Source: Desulfobacterales bacterium (GTDB taxonomy: Bacteria > Desulfobacterota > Desulfobacteria > Desulfobacterales > JAFDCJ01). Taken from it: a stretch of 5,972 nucleotides of DNA. A program made the translations under genes and the position numbers. Positions 1 to 5,855 of this stretch are shown here, one piece after another. The stretch spans positions 1-5,972 of the forward strand of contig JAOZSC010000186.1 of the NCBI GenBank assembly GCA_029939875.1, read 5' to 3'. Position 1 is the stretch's first letter. Each line of letters begins with the position of its first letter. Under the pieces are notes generated by a model. That model was given only the letters and a program-made list of their open reading frames with translations. It was not told the origin of the DNA and made no database searches.

Positions 1-1
1 G

Positions 2-49
2 CAGCTGGAATGCGTGGGAGTAGCCGCGGATATGGTGTTTGAAATATAA
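2..49 (+). CDS. Possible C-terminal end of an upstream gene (partial)
   Basis: One forward frame is open from the window edge to a TAA at 47-49 and would end a protein in QLECVGVAADMVFEI. It lies on the same strand as the sir2-like gene, about 77 bases before its preferred start, so it could be the preceding operon member. Fifteen codons are too few to name a family. A second forward frame is open to a TGA at 40-42, so the frame choice is itself uncertain. I infer a gene end here only because the sequence becomes A-rich and non-coding in character right after base 49. Confidence 0.35.
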   Translation, partial: QLECVGVAADMVFEI

Positions 50-61
50 AAAAAGTTAGAC

Positions 62-103
62 AATGAACATCGAACGCCCAATATCGAAGGTTGAAAGGGA
101 AAA
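62..103. repeat. Degenerate 7-bp tandem repeat in the sir2 leader
   Basis: The leader can be cut into successive 7-base units: AATGAAC, ATCGAAC, GCCCAAT, ATCGAAG, GTTGAAA, GGGAAAA. The first five share a loose TYGAA-like core; the sixth is weak. Read from the ATG at 63 the block gives a 23-codon open frame (63-134) starting MNIERPISKVERE, which stops inside the sir2 gene. From memory, similar MNIE-type short translations recur in front of genes in deltaproteobacterial genomes, which would make this a dispersed repeat rather than a peptide gene. That recollection cannot be tested here. Confidence 0.45.
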
Positions 104-116
104 GGAGGGCGACCGG

Positions 117-121
117 GGAGG
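117..121 (+). promoter_or_regulatory. Ribosome binding site that fixes the sir2 start
   Basis: GGAGG, within a longer GGGGAGG run, sits five bases before the ATG at 127. This supports 127 over the upstream in-frame TTG at 91, which lies inside the 7-bp repeat and would add 12 charged residues not expected in sirtuins. Confidence 0.8.
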
Positions 122-126
122 ATTTT

Positions 127-876
127 ATGGATGATCTGATCAAACAAACAGCCGCTGATCTGGCGGCCGCCCACCATGTGGTGGCACTGACCGGTGCCGG
201 CATTTCCATCGACAGCGGGATCCCTCCCTTCCGGGGCAAGGGAGGGCTGTGGGAACGGTTTGATCCCATGGAAATCGCCCATATAGACGCTTTTATGCAG
301 GACCCGGCCCGGGTCTGGGATATCCTGGTACGGGAAATGAAAGAAATCGTGGATCGCGCCCGGCCCAATGACGGCCACCTGGGGTTGGCAAAACTGGAAC
401 AACTGGGCAAATTGAAAACCGTGATCACCCAGAACATTGACGGACTCCATCAGGCGGCCGGCAACAGTGATGTGATCGAGTTTCACGGCACCTTTGCCTG
501 GCAGCGCTGCATGGCCTGTGGCAAGAAATACGAAACCCGCCGGGTGGACATTTCCCAACTCCCCCCCCGCTGTGAATGCGGGGGGATTTTGCGGCCGGAT
601 GCCGTTTTTTTCGGTGAAATGATCCCTACCGATGCCCTGCTGCGCTCCCGCAACGCCGCTGAGAACTGCGATTTGATGCTGGTGGTGGGCACCTCTGCCG
701 TGGTCCAGCCGGTGGCGCTGATGCCGGTGATTGCCAAGGACAATGGGGCCCGGGTGGTGGAAATCAACCCCGAAAAAACTCCCCTGACCGGTGAGATCAG
801 CGACTACCTGATCATGGGCGGAGCCGGCGAGGTGATGAACCGGTTGATTGAAGAGCTGGAAAAGACGCTGAGATAA
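127..876 (+). CDS. Sir2-family NAD-dependent protein deacylase (sirtuin)
   Basis: This is a cytoplasmic enzyme of 249 residues, the usual size for a bacterial sirtuin. The family removes acyl groups from lysines, using NAD+ and releasing nicotinamide and O-acyl-ADP-ribose. Visible motifs are GAGIS (23-27) followed by GIPPFR (31-36) for NAD binding, TQNIDGLH (101-108), the catalytic histidine in EFHGT (His120), zinc cysteines at 128, 131, 149 and 151, RPDAVFFGE (156-164), GTSAVVQP (188-195) and VEINP (211-215). The second cysteine pair is CxC, a spacing I recall in some prokaryotic members. Aligned by eye to E. coli CobB, the Tyr and Arg that mark desuccinylase-type (class III) sirtuins fall on Leu67 and Glu70, so plain deacetylase or another acyl preference is more likely. 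The TTG at 91 is a possible but weaker start. The stop shares its last base with the next gene's ATG, so the two are probably cotranslated. The physiological target is unknown; acetyl-CoA synthetase is the classic one in other bacteria. Confidence 0.95.
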   Translation: MDDLIKQTAADLAAAHHVVALTGAGISIDSGIPPFRGKGGLWERFDPMEIAHIDAFMQDPARVWDILVREMKEIVDRARPNDGHLGLAKLEQLGKLKTVITQNIDGLHQAAGNSDVIEFHGTFAWQRCMACGKKYETRRVDISQLPPRCECGGILRPDAVFFGEMIPTDALLRSRNAAENCDLMLVVGTSAVVQPVALMPVIAKDNGARVVEINPEKTPLTGEISDYLIMGGAGEVMNRLIEELEKTLR

Positions 877-2432
877 TGAACCCTACTGATCGTTCCTGGA
901 TACAAACTGTTTCACTGGTGCCCCCCACCCTGCAGGACAACACCGCCGATGCGGACCGGTTGATTGGGGCCTTAAAAGACCGGCTGCAAACCGATGCCAT
1001 CCATCTGGATCTGGATCTGCTGAAACAACTGCCCGAATGCCTTCGGAAATGGAAATACCGCGTTTGCTGCCTTCTTTTCCAGGATCGTCACCGCTGGCTG
1101 GTAACCGCAATAGCCCGGGCCGATGATCCTCCGCCCATGGCCGGACTTGCTGTGGATCTGGGAACCACCCGGGTGGTGCTGCGATTGATCGATTTGGCCG
1201 CTGGCAGCCGTCTGGCCGAGAGCGGTTTTGACAATCCCCAGTTGGCGGTGGCACCGGACATCCTGGCGCGCATTCATTTTGCAGAGAGCCCCGACGGGTT
1301 CACACGGCTAAACGAGCTGATCATCACCGGGTTAAACCGATCCATTGAAAAGTTGTGCCGCCAGGCAGGTCTTGAGCCCCGCAGTATTTATGCCGTCTCG
1401 GTGGCCGGCAACACGGCCATGACCCATCTGTTCATGGGGCTCGATCCACGCTGGATTATCCGGGAGCCCTATATCCCGGTGGTCAACAAACCCGATATTA
1501 TAAAGGCTTCACAACTGGGCCTTGACGTGAACCCTTCGGCCAGGGCCCTGGTTTTCCCGAATGTTGGCAGCTATTTTGGTGGGGACCTGATTGCAGGAAT
1601 CCTTTACTCAGGCCTGCACCGGCGGCCGGATGTGGCTATCCTGGTGGATGTGGGAACCAATGCCGAAGTGATCGTGGGCAACCGGGACTGGCTGATCGCC
1701 TGCGCCGGAGCTGCCGGCCCGGCCCTGGAAGGCGGGGTGACGGCCATGGGCATGATGGCGGCTCCCGGGGCAGTGGATCGCATTGCGATAGATCCGAAAA
1801 CCCATGTTTTTGAAATCCACACGATTGAAGACCAGCCGCCGCAGGGAATTTGTGGCTCGGGTGTGATCGATCTGGCCGCCCAGCTGTTTTTGTCCGGAAT
1901 GATCGACATCCGGGGAAAACTGGTGGCGGCAGTTTGCGCAGACCACCTGAAGAAAATTGACGGATTGGCGCACCTGGTGGTAGTGCCGGCCGATCAATCG
2001 GCCACCGGATCGGATCTGACCATCAGCCAGGCGGATATTGACAGTCTTATTCGCTCCAAAGCGGCCATGTACACCATTTTAGAGACCATCACATCATCGG
2101 TGGGGTTGCAGCCCGAGGATTTGACAACCTTTTATGTGGCCGGTACTTTCGGCTCGTTTATTGATCCGCGCTCAGCCATTGCCATCGGCATGTTGCCGGA
2201 TTTGCCCCTGGACAGTTACACCCCCCTGGGCAACAGTTCCCTGGCAGGAGCGAGCCTGGCCCTGACTTCTGCCGGCTGTCTGGAGGAGATCGACCGTATC
2301 CGGGACCGCACCACCTACCTGGAGCTCAACGTCAACCAGGATTTCATGAACCGCTTTTCCGCCGCCAAGTTTTTACCCCACACCGACACCGCCCGCTTCC
2401 CCTCCGTTGAAAAACGGCGCCGGTCATCCTGA
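876..2432 (+). CDS. RACo-like ASKHA-domain ATPase (DUF4445) lacking the N-terminal ferredoxin
   Basis: The 518-residue protein matches the C-terminal portion of RACo-type reductive activators, which use ATP to help return inactive Co(II) corrinoid proteins to Co(I) in methyl-transfer pathways. Residues 11-35 (SLVPPTLQDN, then ADADRL) resemble the linker of that family. Residues 40-87 look like its small middle domain. The ASKHA ATPase core runs from about 89 to 485, with VDLGTT (93-98, phosphate loop), NPQ (120-122), VAGNTAMTHL (177-186), VDVGTNAE (258-264), AAGPALEG (279-286), GICGSGVIDL (324-333), AGTFGSFID (422-430) and LGNSSLAGA (451-459). RACo is roughly 630 residues because of a leading [2Fe-2S] domain; here it is absent, and the scattered cysteines (55, 64, 65, 161, 276, 326, 354, 468) form no cluster-binding motif. 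The ATG overlaps the sir2 TAA by one base and has only a weak ribosome binding site, suggesting translational coupling. The charged tail after 500 is not typical of the family. The family call is firm; the corrinoid role is inferred, and a separate ferredoxin partner may be needed. Confidence 0.88.
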   Translation: MNPTDRSWIQTVSLVPPTLQDNTADADRLIGALKDRLQTDAIHLDLDLLKQLPECLRKWKYRVCCLLFQDRHRWLVTAIARADDPPPMAGLAVDLGTTRVVLRLIDLAAGSRLAESGFDNPQLAVAPDILARIHFAESPDGFTRLNELIITGLNRSIEKLCRQAGLEPRSIYAVSVAGNTAMTHLFMGLDPRWIIREPYIPVVNKPDIIKASQLGLDVNPSARALVFPNVGSYFGGDLIAGILYSGLHRRPDVAILVDVGTNAEVIVGNRDWLIACAGAAGPALEGGVTAMGMMAAPGAVDRIAIDPKTHVFEIHTIEDQPPQGICGSGVIDLAAQLFLSGMIDIRGKLVAAVCADHLKKIDGLAHLVVVPADQSATGSDLTISQADIDSLIRSKAAMYTILETITSSVGLQPEDLTTFYVAGTFGSFIDPRSAIAIGMLPDLPLDSYTPLGNSSLAGASLALTSAGCLEEIDRIRDRTTYLELNVNQDFMNRFSAAKFLPHTDTARFPSVEKRRRSS

Positions 2433-2622
2433 AAGCTGCTTTTGCCCCATCCTATCTTTTCTCTAATTCTAGGGACACCATACATAATTATTGTTGCTTT
2501 TTCATCTATCCCTATGCCACCTACAGCGCCCTTAAAGCTGTCAGCACTAACTGAACTATGTCGACAGTCGGCGATCAATTTTAGGATTGCCGGCATCTCA
2601 GTGTTGCAAAATTTTAGGTCTG
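2433..2622. other. Convergent intergenic junction, AT-richer, possible repeat remnant
   Basis: These 190 bases separate the ends of the plus-strand ASKHA gene and the minus-strand AsmA gene. I see no convincing gene and no strong stem-plus-T-run terminator for either side. The base composition is clearly more AT-rich than the flanking ASKHA gene. Small structures include an 8-base palindrome TGTCGACA at 2559-2566 and two direct copies of AATTTTAGG at 2578-2586 and 2610-2618. On the minus strand the stretch around 2470 reads TGGTGTCCCTAGAATT; from memory, similar GTGTCCC-AGAATT strings flank REP-associated (Y1) transposase genes in related bacteria. The mobile-element idea is therefore only a guess. 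Confidence 0.4.
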
Positions 2623-4665
2623 TTACTTACACCCTGCAGGAGTCTTCGCCGCTCTATCTCCAGATAAAATGGGCATATCACAGACGTCTTTGCCGTCGGA
2701 AGGAAGTTTTTTGCCGACCAGTCTCTGAAATGTGGTCGTTACCGGGCTGGCAATAAATCTGACCACGGTTCCAATTAGGCTACCGGACTGAATGCCCACA
2801 CCAAAATCGTTGAAGTTGCCTTTTACTTCGATAGGTGTTGCCAAGCTGAAATATTCCGGTTTTTTGGGCGTGGGAGCCATCTTCAGATCGAGGTGCTTCG
2901 TTCTGAAGTCGACCTGTCCTTTGGCGCAAATTCTGATTCTAGTGGTGTCGATTAAGAATACGTCGGGTTTCAGCAATCCGTTTTTCATGGTCCAGCGGCC
3001 GACCACACAGTTGATTTTGGATGCCTTGCCGTCTTCCCGGGAGACGACGGCCGCAATCACGTTTACGGCCCACAGATCGATGATGCCGGCTTTGAGGTTT
3101 TCCAGGCGAGCGGAGAAATCAAGAAAGCCGTTTGCGTTGGCCATGAGGTTGTCAAAGCTGCCGGCGGAGGATTTTAGATCGACGTCGAGGCTGATAGTCC
3201 CTCCCATGTCGGCCTTCGGGTTCGCCCGCCTCACCAGCACACCGAAGTCGAATTTCTTCATCACGACCCGAATTGATGCTTGCGGGGCTTTTTTATCGGG
3301 CTTGAGGGACGCCGCCAAAAAGAAAAGACCTCCCGGAATGTTGAGTTTTACGGGATCCAGTGAAAGCTGTCCTTCCTTCAGGGTGGCCGCCAAAACACCG
3401 CTGCCCAGTTCATCGCTCCCGGACATCACTTTCTCTGCTTTAACATTCAGCCGGACATTGAATCTTACGAGTACTTCCGGGCTTAACAGTTCCTCCGCTT
3501 CTTCATCCGAAAAAGACGTCTGATCCTGAACCGTTTTGGTATCTTTTTCCTTTTTTTGATCTTTTTGAGGGGCCGGTTTCTCTAAGTCATTTTTTTGCGG
3601 TGACCAATCCCCCACATCAAAATCATTGAGTTGAATCAACGGGGCACTCAGATCGATAAGGGCTATCGGTCGGGTCCCGGATTTATCAACTGTCATTTTT
3701 CCGACCAGTTTGCTCTGGCCTATCTGAATTGTAAAATCTGAAAGATCAGCCCTGTTCTTTTGCAAAGAAAGCTGCGCGCTGGCCCTATAGGACTTCAGCG
3801 GCGGCAGGTCTAAATGCAACAACCCGTTAAGGCTGTCAAGACGATCGCTTTCCACGGATGCCTTCAAATGTAACGTTTTTGACACCCGGGCCAGATCAAT
3901 GGAGCCGGCAAAATAAAACCGGGTCTTGGCAATCTCGGTTTTGATTTCCATCCGGGACCTTCTTTTCTCCACCAGTTCCTGAAGGGACCCGATTTCGACC
4001 ATTGTGACGTAAGGTTCCTTCAGCAATTTGCCCTTCATCGAAAGAATGAAAGGCTTGCCGGGCAACATCGTCCCGCTGCATTCTTCTATTTTGAACTGCA
4101 GCGGTTCAGCCATGCCGGGCCTTCGATAGTCCACCGCTATGTCCTCGAAAACGAGCTTGGCCACCACCAGGGAATCAGGCTTCACTTCCAGCTGGTGTTT
4201 TTCCGCAGGCGGTTTTGAAAGGGAAGGTGGCTCAGGCTTTGATTCAGCCGGGGCCTGGGAAGACCAGTTGACAGCACCTTTCTCGTTTTCAACAAGCAGC
4301 ACGGATAATCCTTTCACCTTAATTTCTGTAATATAAATCTTGCCCCGCAGAAGCGGCAAGACTCGCACTCCTATCCTTGCTTTTTTCATTTTGAGGAAAT
4401 CCCCGGCCTGAAACCCTTTCGGGTTTGCTATCCTCAATCCCTCAAGAGAGAAATAAGGCTCGAGCGAAGTTGAGATGACGATTTTATCATCAACTTTGAC
4501 AGTGCGCCCCAGAGCCAGGGTTGCCGCAGACTCCACCGCTCCCTTGTACTCGCTCAGATCAACCGTGATCGGCATAAAAGCCAGGATTATAATGATCAAA
4601 AAAAGGGTTGCGATTAAACCGCTCACGACGTACAGGACCCAACGCAAAGGTTTGGAAACAGCCAT
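2623..4665 (-). CDS. AsmA-family envelope protein
   Basis: This 680-residue protein has a short basic N-terminus, one hydrophobic helix at about 8-31 (LFLIIIILAF at its core), then a long beta-rich periplasmic part: the layout of AsmA/YhdP-type proteins. In that family the body forms an elongated groove thought to carry or regulate phospholipids between inner and outer membrane. Recognisable parts are the AsmA N-terminal region (35-135, with LGRTVKVDD at 52-60, LEGLRIANP at 74-82 and the IKVKGLSVLL and NEKGAVNW strands) and the conserved C-terminal region (about 505-625, with ANGFLDF, VVGRWTMKNGLL at 554-565, TTRIRICAKGQVDF and TPIEVKGNF at 610-618). Two low-complexity linkers, Pro/Lys/Glu-rich at 137-158 and Lys/Asp/Glu-rich at 358-395, divide the protein. 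The start is supported by AGGAG nine bases upstream. It is transcribed alone, convergent with the ASKHA gene and downstream of a terminator. The exact subfamily and substrate cannot be told from sequence by eye. Confidence 0.88.
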   Translation of the reverse strand: MAVSKPLRWVLYVVSGLIATLFLIIIILAFMPITVDLSEYKGAVESAATLALGRTVKVDDKIVISTSLEPYFSLEGLRIANPKGFQAGDFLKMKKARIGVRVLPLLRGKIYITEIKVKGLSVLLVENEKGAVNWSSQAPAESKPEPPSLSKPPAEKHQLEVKPDSLVVAKLVFEDIAVDYRRPGMAEPLQFKIEECSGTMLPGKPFILSMKGKLLKEPYVTMVEIGSLQELVEKRRSRMEIKTEIAKTRFYFAGSIDLARVSKTLHLKASVESDRLDSLNGLLHLDLPPLKSYRASAQLSLQKNRADLSDFTIQIGQSKLVGKMTVDKSGTRPIALIDLSAPLIQLNDFDVGDWSPQKNDLEKPAPQKDQKKEKDTKTVQDQTSFSDEEAEELLSPEVLVRFNVRLNVKAEKVMSGSDELGSGVLAATLKEGQLSLDPVKLNIPGGLFFLAASLKPDKKAPQASIRVVMKKFDFGVLVRRANPKADMGGTISLDVDLKSSAGSFDNLMANANGFLDFSARLENLKAGIIDLWAVNVIAAVVSREDGKASKINCVVGRWTMKNGLLKPDVFLIDTTRIRICAKGQVDFRTKHLDLKMAPTPKKPEYFSLATPIEVKGNFNDFGVGIQSGSLIGTVVRFIASPVTTTFQRLVGKKLPSDGKDVCDMPILSGDRAAKTPAGCK

Positions 4666-4674
4666 GATTTTTGA

Positions 4675-4679
4675 CTCCT
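4675..4679 (-). promoter_or_regulatory. Ribosome binding site of the AsmA-family gene
   Basis: On the minus strand AGGAG lies nine bases before the ATG at 4665-4663. It supports this start, which also leaves the normal short basic segment before the membrane helix. Confidence 0.75.
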
Positions 4680-4698
4680 TTTATAAGGGTTCAGCGAT

Positions 4699-4728
4699 TT
4701 TGTAGAATATATGATCGGGTCTTGTCAA
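4699..4728 (-). promoter_or_regulatory. Candidate sigma70-type promoter for the AsmA-family gene
   Basis: On the minus strand a perfect -35 hexamer TTGACA (4728-4723) is followed after 18 bases by TACAAA (4704-4699), matching the TATAAT consensus at four of six positions. It sits about 34 bases before the start codon and downstream of the terminator at 4810-4842, where a new promoter is needed. The -10 element is weak, and TATATT or TATTCT nearby would give poor spacing, so the exact site is uncertain. Confidence 0.45.
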
Positions 4729-4809
4729 TCTATTGGGTCGTTGCAGTAAATAAAAGACCGGCAATATGCAAAAATATGGTGTTTGATCGTGCTCATGGCT
4801 GGATTCGAT

Positions 4810-4842
4810 AAAAAAAGCCGTATCCCCCTTAAGGGATACGGC
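4810..4842 (-). terminator. Strong intrinsic terminator behind the yajC fragment
   Basis: On the minus strand a perfect 10-bp stem (GCCGTATCCC pairing with GGGATACGGC, at 4833-4842 and 4817-4826) with a six-base loop is followed by a run of seven T (4816-4810). It lies 47 bases after the yajC stop codon. A smaller hairpin, CTTCAT/ATGAAG with a five-base loop (4852-4868), lies between the stop and the terminator. The T-run is on the minus side only, so it insulates the AsmA-family gene from the upstream minus-strand genes. Confidence 0.9.
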
Positions 4843-4889
4843 CTGAATAAGCTTCATTCACGATGAAGGTATCAGCACCCGCCGAAACC

Positions 4890-5126
4890 TCAGCCGCCTC
4901 CGGCCGGGATAACGACTTGTTTTTTGATTGCCGTTGCCGAGCCGGCGATAGAGCTGCGCGTAACTTTGATACGCACGTTGTCAGCAATTTCAACAGTGAC
5001 GGTGGTGTCGGTTAGGCCGGTGATACGGCCATGAATTCCCCCGCCGGTGATGACTTTTTCCCCCTTCTTGAGGTTGCTGAGATAGGCCTGATGCTCTTTC
5101 GTCTTTTTTTGCTGGGGCCGGATGCA
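4890..5126 (-). pseudogene. yajC: yajC fragment: soluble C-terminal part, no start or membrane helix
   Basis: YajC is a small inner-membrane subunit that joins SecDF at the Sec translocon. It normally has one N-terminal membrane helix, then IRPQQKK and a compact cytoplasmic domain. Here a 78-codon open frame begins exactly at that junction (CIRPQQKKTKEHQAYL) and continues through NLKKGEKVITGGGIHG, then TVEIADNVRIKV and SSIAG, to a natural-looking end in VIPAGGG. This is a clear and intact C-terminal YajC domain. Immediately upstream is an in-frame TGA (5129-5127). No ATG, GTG or TTG lies in the first 50 codons, and no reading frame upstream codes a hydrophobic helix. The intrinsic terminator behind it is intact. 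secD and secF, which usually accompany yajC, are absent on this side. I infer a recently broken or displaced copy; a functional yajC should exist elsewhere. An assembly error at about 5120-5140 is the main alternative. Confidence 0.85.
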
Positions 5127-5129
5127 TCA

Positions 5130-5297
5130 GCGCTTAAAATGTGAAGTTGTTTTTGTGCGAGCCCTGAATTTCCCGGAAGTCGTTGCGGTATGTGCAACAG
5201 CTGTACTGTTTATCCACCGAGCGTTGATTTCCCCATAAAATTGATCTGCATAACAAATTTGCCGGATGAAGTAAAGTGCAATTTCTCTCAGCAAATC
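5130..5297 (-). other. Unassigned sequence between the permease gene and the yajC fragment
   Basis: This stretch occupies the place where the yajC promoter, start codon and membrane helix should be. Two minus-strand frames are open across most of it. One gives 53 codons between TGA (5298-5296) and TAA (5136-5134), ending in YRNDFREIQGSHKNNFTF, with G/C-rich third positions in its latter half but no ATG. The other starts at an ATG (5312) and ends at the TGA before the yajC fragment, with poorer third-position bias. I recognise neither, and neither contains a membrane helix. A small inverted repeat (GTTGC/GCAAC, 5182-5198) is the only structure seen. It may be a relic of an inserted or recombined segment. 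Confidence 0.4.
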
Positions 5298-5321
5298 AAA
5301 AAATGCCGGCATGCAGGCGGC
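5298..5321 (-). terminator. Weak candidate terminator after the half-permease gene
   Basis: On the minus strand GCCG (5321-5318) can pair with CGGC (5308-5305) across a nine-base loop, followed by two bases and a run of six T (5303-5298). It starts four bases after the permease stop. The stem is only four pairs, so termination would be partial at best. The overlapping self-complementary ATGCCGGCAT has no loop and cannot fold as a better hairpin. Confidence 0.3.
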
Positions 5322-5325
5322 TGTT

Positions 5326-5850
5326 TCAATCTTTTAACAGGATGTTGACCAGATAACCAACTGCCAGGGAACCCGCGATGGTAAACAGGGTCAGCACAAC
5401 GACATACAGTCCGCCGAAGTAAGATATCATGATCGGCAACAAAAAGGGCTTAACCGCTCGGTGGCCTAAAAAAACAGCAATCAATGAATTCTTCGCTCCT
5501 TTTTCCCGCAGTTCTTTCAGCAGAGGATACCAGGCGTAAATCGGCCCCATTGAGATAATGCCGGCGGTGGCTGATAGCAAGATACCTTTATTGCCGGACC
5601 CCCGTCCGAGTAACCTGAAGATATGTGCCGGCTCTAATAACAGATTCATTAGAACCATAAGCGCGATCACCAGGCCTAAGGGTAGCATGAGATTGAATAA
5701 AATGCCGATGCTGTTGTCCACTGCCGAGGCTGCCCTATCCGGACTGGATACAAAACCAATTGCGTAGATTACCAGCACGCAGCCGGGAAATATCAGACTC
5801 CTGAGCCCGGAATTTTTTAGGGTCGAAATTCGATCTCCATCTGCCTTCAT
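5326..5850 (-). CDS. Half-size permease, UPF0718/ArsP-like
   Basis: This 174-residue membrane protein has hydrophobic segments at about 17-34, 46-71, 88-107, 122-142 and 145-172. The family signature is a GxGSGNKGILLSATAG stretch (83-97), the GPIYAWYPLLKELREKGA loop (102-119) and a following AVFLGHRAVKPFLLP segment (125-139). This pattern resembles one half of the DUF318 (ArsP_1) permeases, full-length members of which carry two such halves; in characterised ArsP the substrate is trivalent organoarsenicals, but other members handle other or unknown solutes. The start ATG follows AGGGTG by six bases. The upstream minus-strand gene, whose visible end resembles the same family, stops five bases before this start, so the two probably form an operon and a heteromeric pump. 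No metal-binding cysteine cluster is present. The family call is reasonable; the substrate is unknown. Confidence 0.75.
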   Translation of the reverse strand: MKADGDRISTLKNSGLRSLIFPGCVLVIYAIGFVSSPDRAASAVDNSIGILFNLMLPLGLVIALMVLMNLLLEPAHIFRLLGRGSGNKGILLSATAGIISMGPIYAWYPLLKELREKGAKNSLIAVFLGHRAVKPFLLPIMISYFGGLYVVVLTLFTIAGSLAVGYLVNILLKD

Positions 5851-5855
5851 TTAGA

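Noticed and set aside
571..581. CxC instead of CxxC in the sirtuin zinc site as a possible defect
   Set aside because: All four cysteines are present, and I recall the CxCGG spacing in other prokaryotic sirtuins, so it need not signal loss of function.
2315..2596. Minus-strand open frame of 93 codons
   Set aside because: A third of it is antisense to the ASKHA gene, its composition is unlike a protein of that region, and no family is recognisable. The intergenic part is instead noted as a possible repeat remnant.
2442..2756. Plus-strand open frame of 104 codons across the junction and the AsmA 3' end
   Set aside because: It has no ribosome binding site or recognisable domain and runs antisense into the end of the well-supported AsmA-family gene.
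2792..3523. Long plus-strand open frame of 243 codons
   Set aside because: It lies entirely antisense to the AsmA-family gene, is Ser/Arg/Pro-rich as expected of a shadow frame, and has no domain.
30..4786. Exact 13-base repeat ATATGGTGTTTGA at 30-42 and 4774-4786
   Set aside because: One 13-base match between two sites is close to chance expectation for a window of this size, and the flanks do not match.
5127..5129. In-frame TGA before the yajC fragment as a selenocysteine codon
   Set aside because: No SECIS-like hairpin is evident just after it, YajC has no known selenocysteine, and the upstream residues do not resemble YajC.
5012..5197. Minus-strand open frame overlapping the yajC fragment
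   Set aside because: It reads the YajC domain out of frame, producing an Arg/Ser/Lys-rich shadow; the YajC frame matches a known family.
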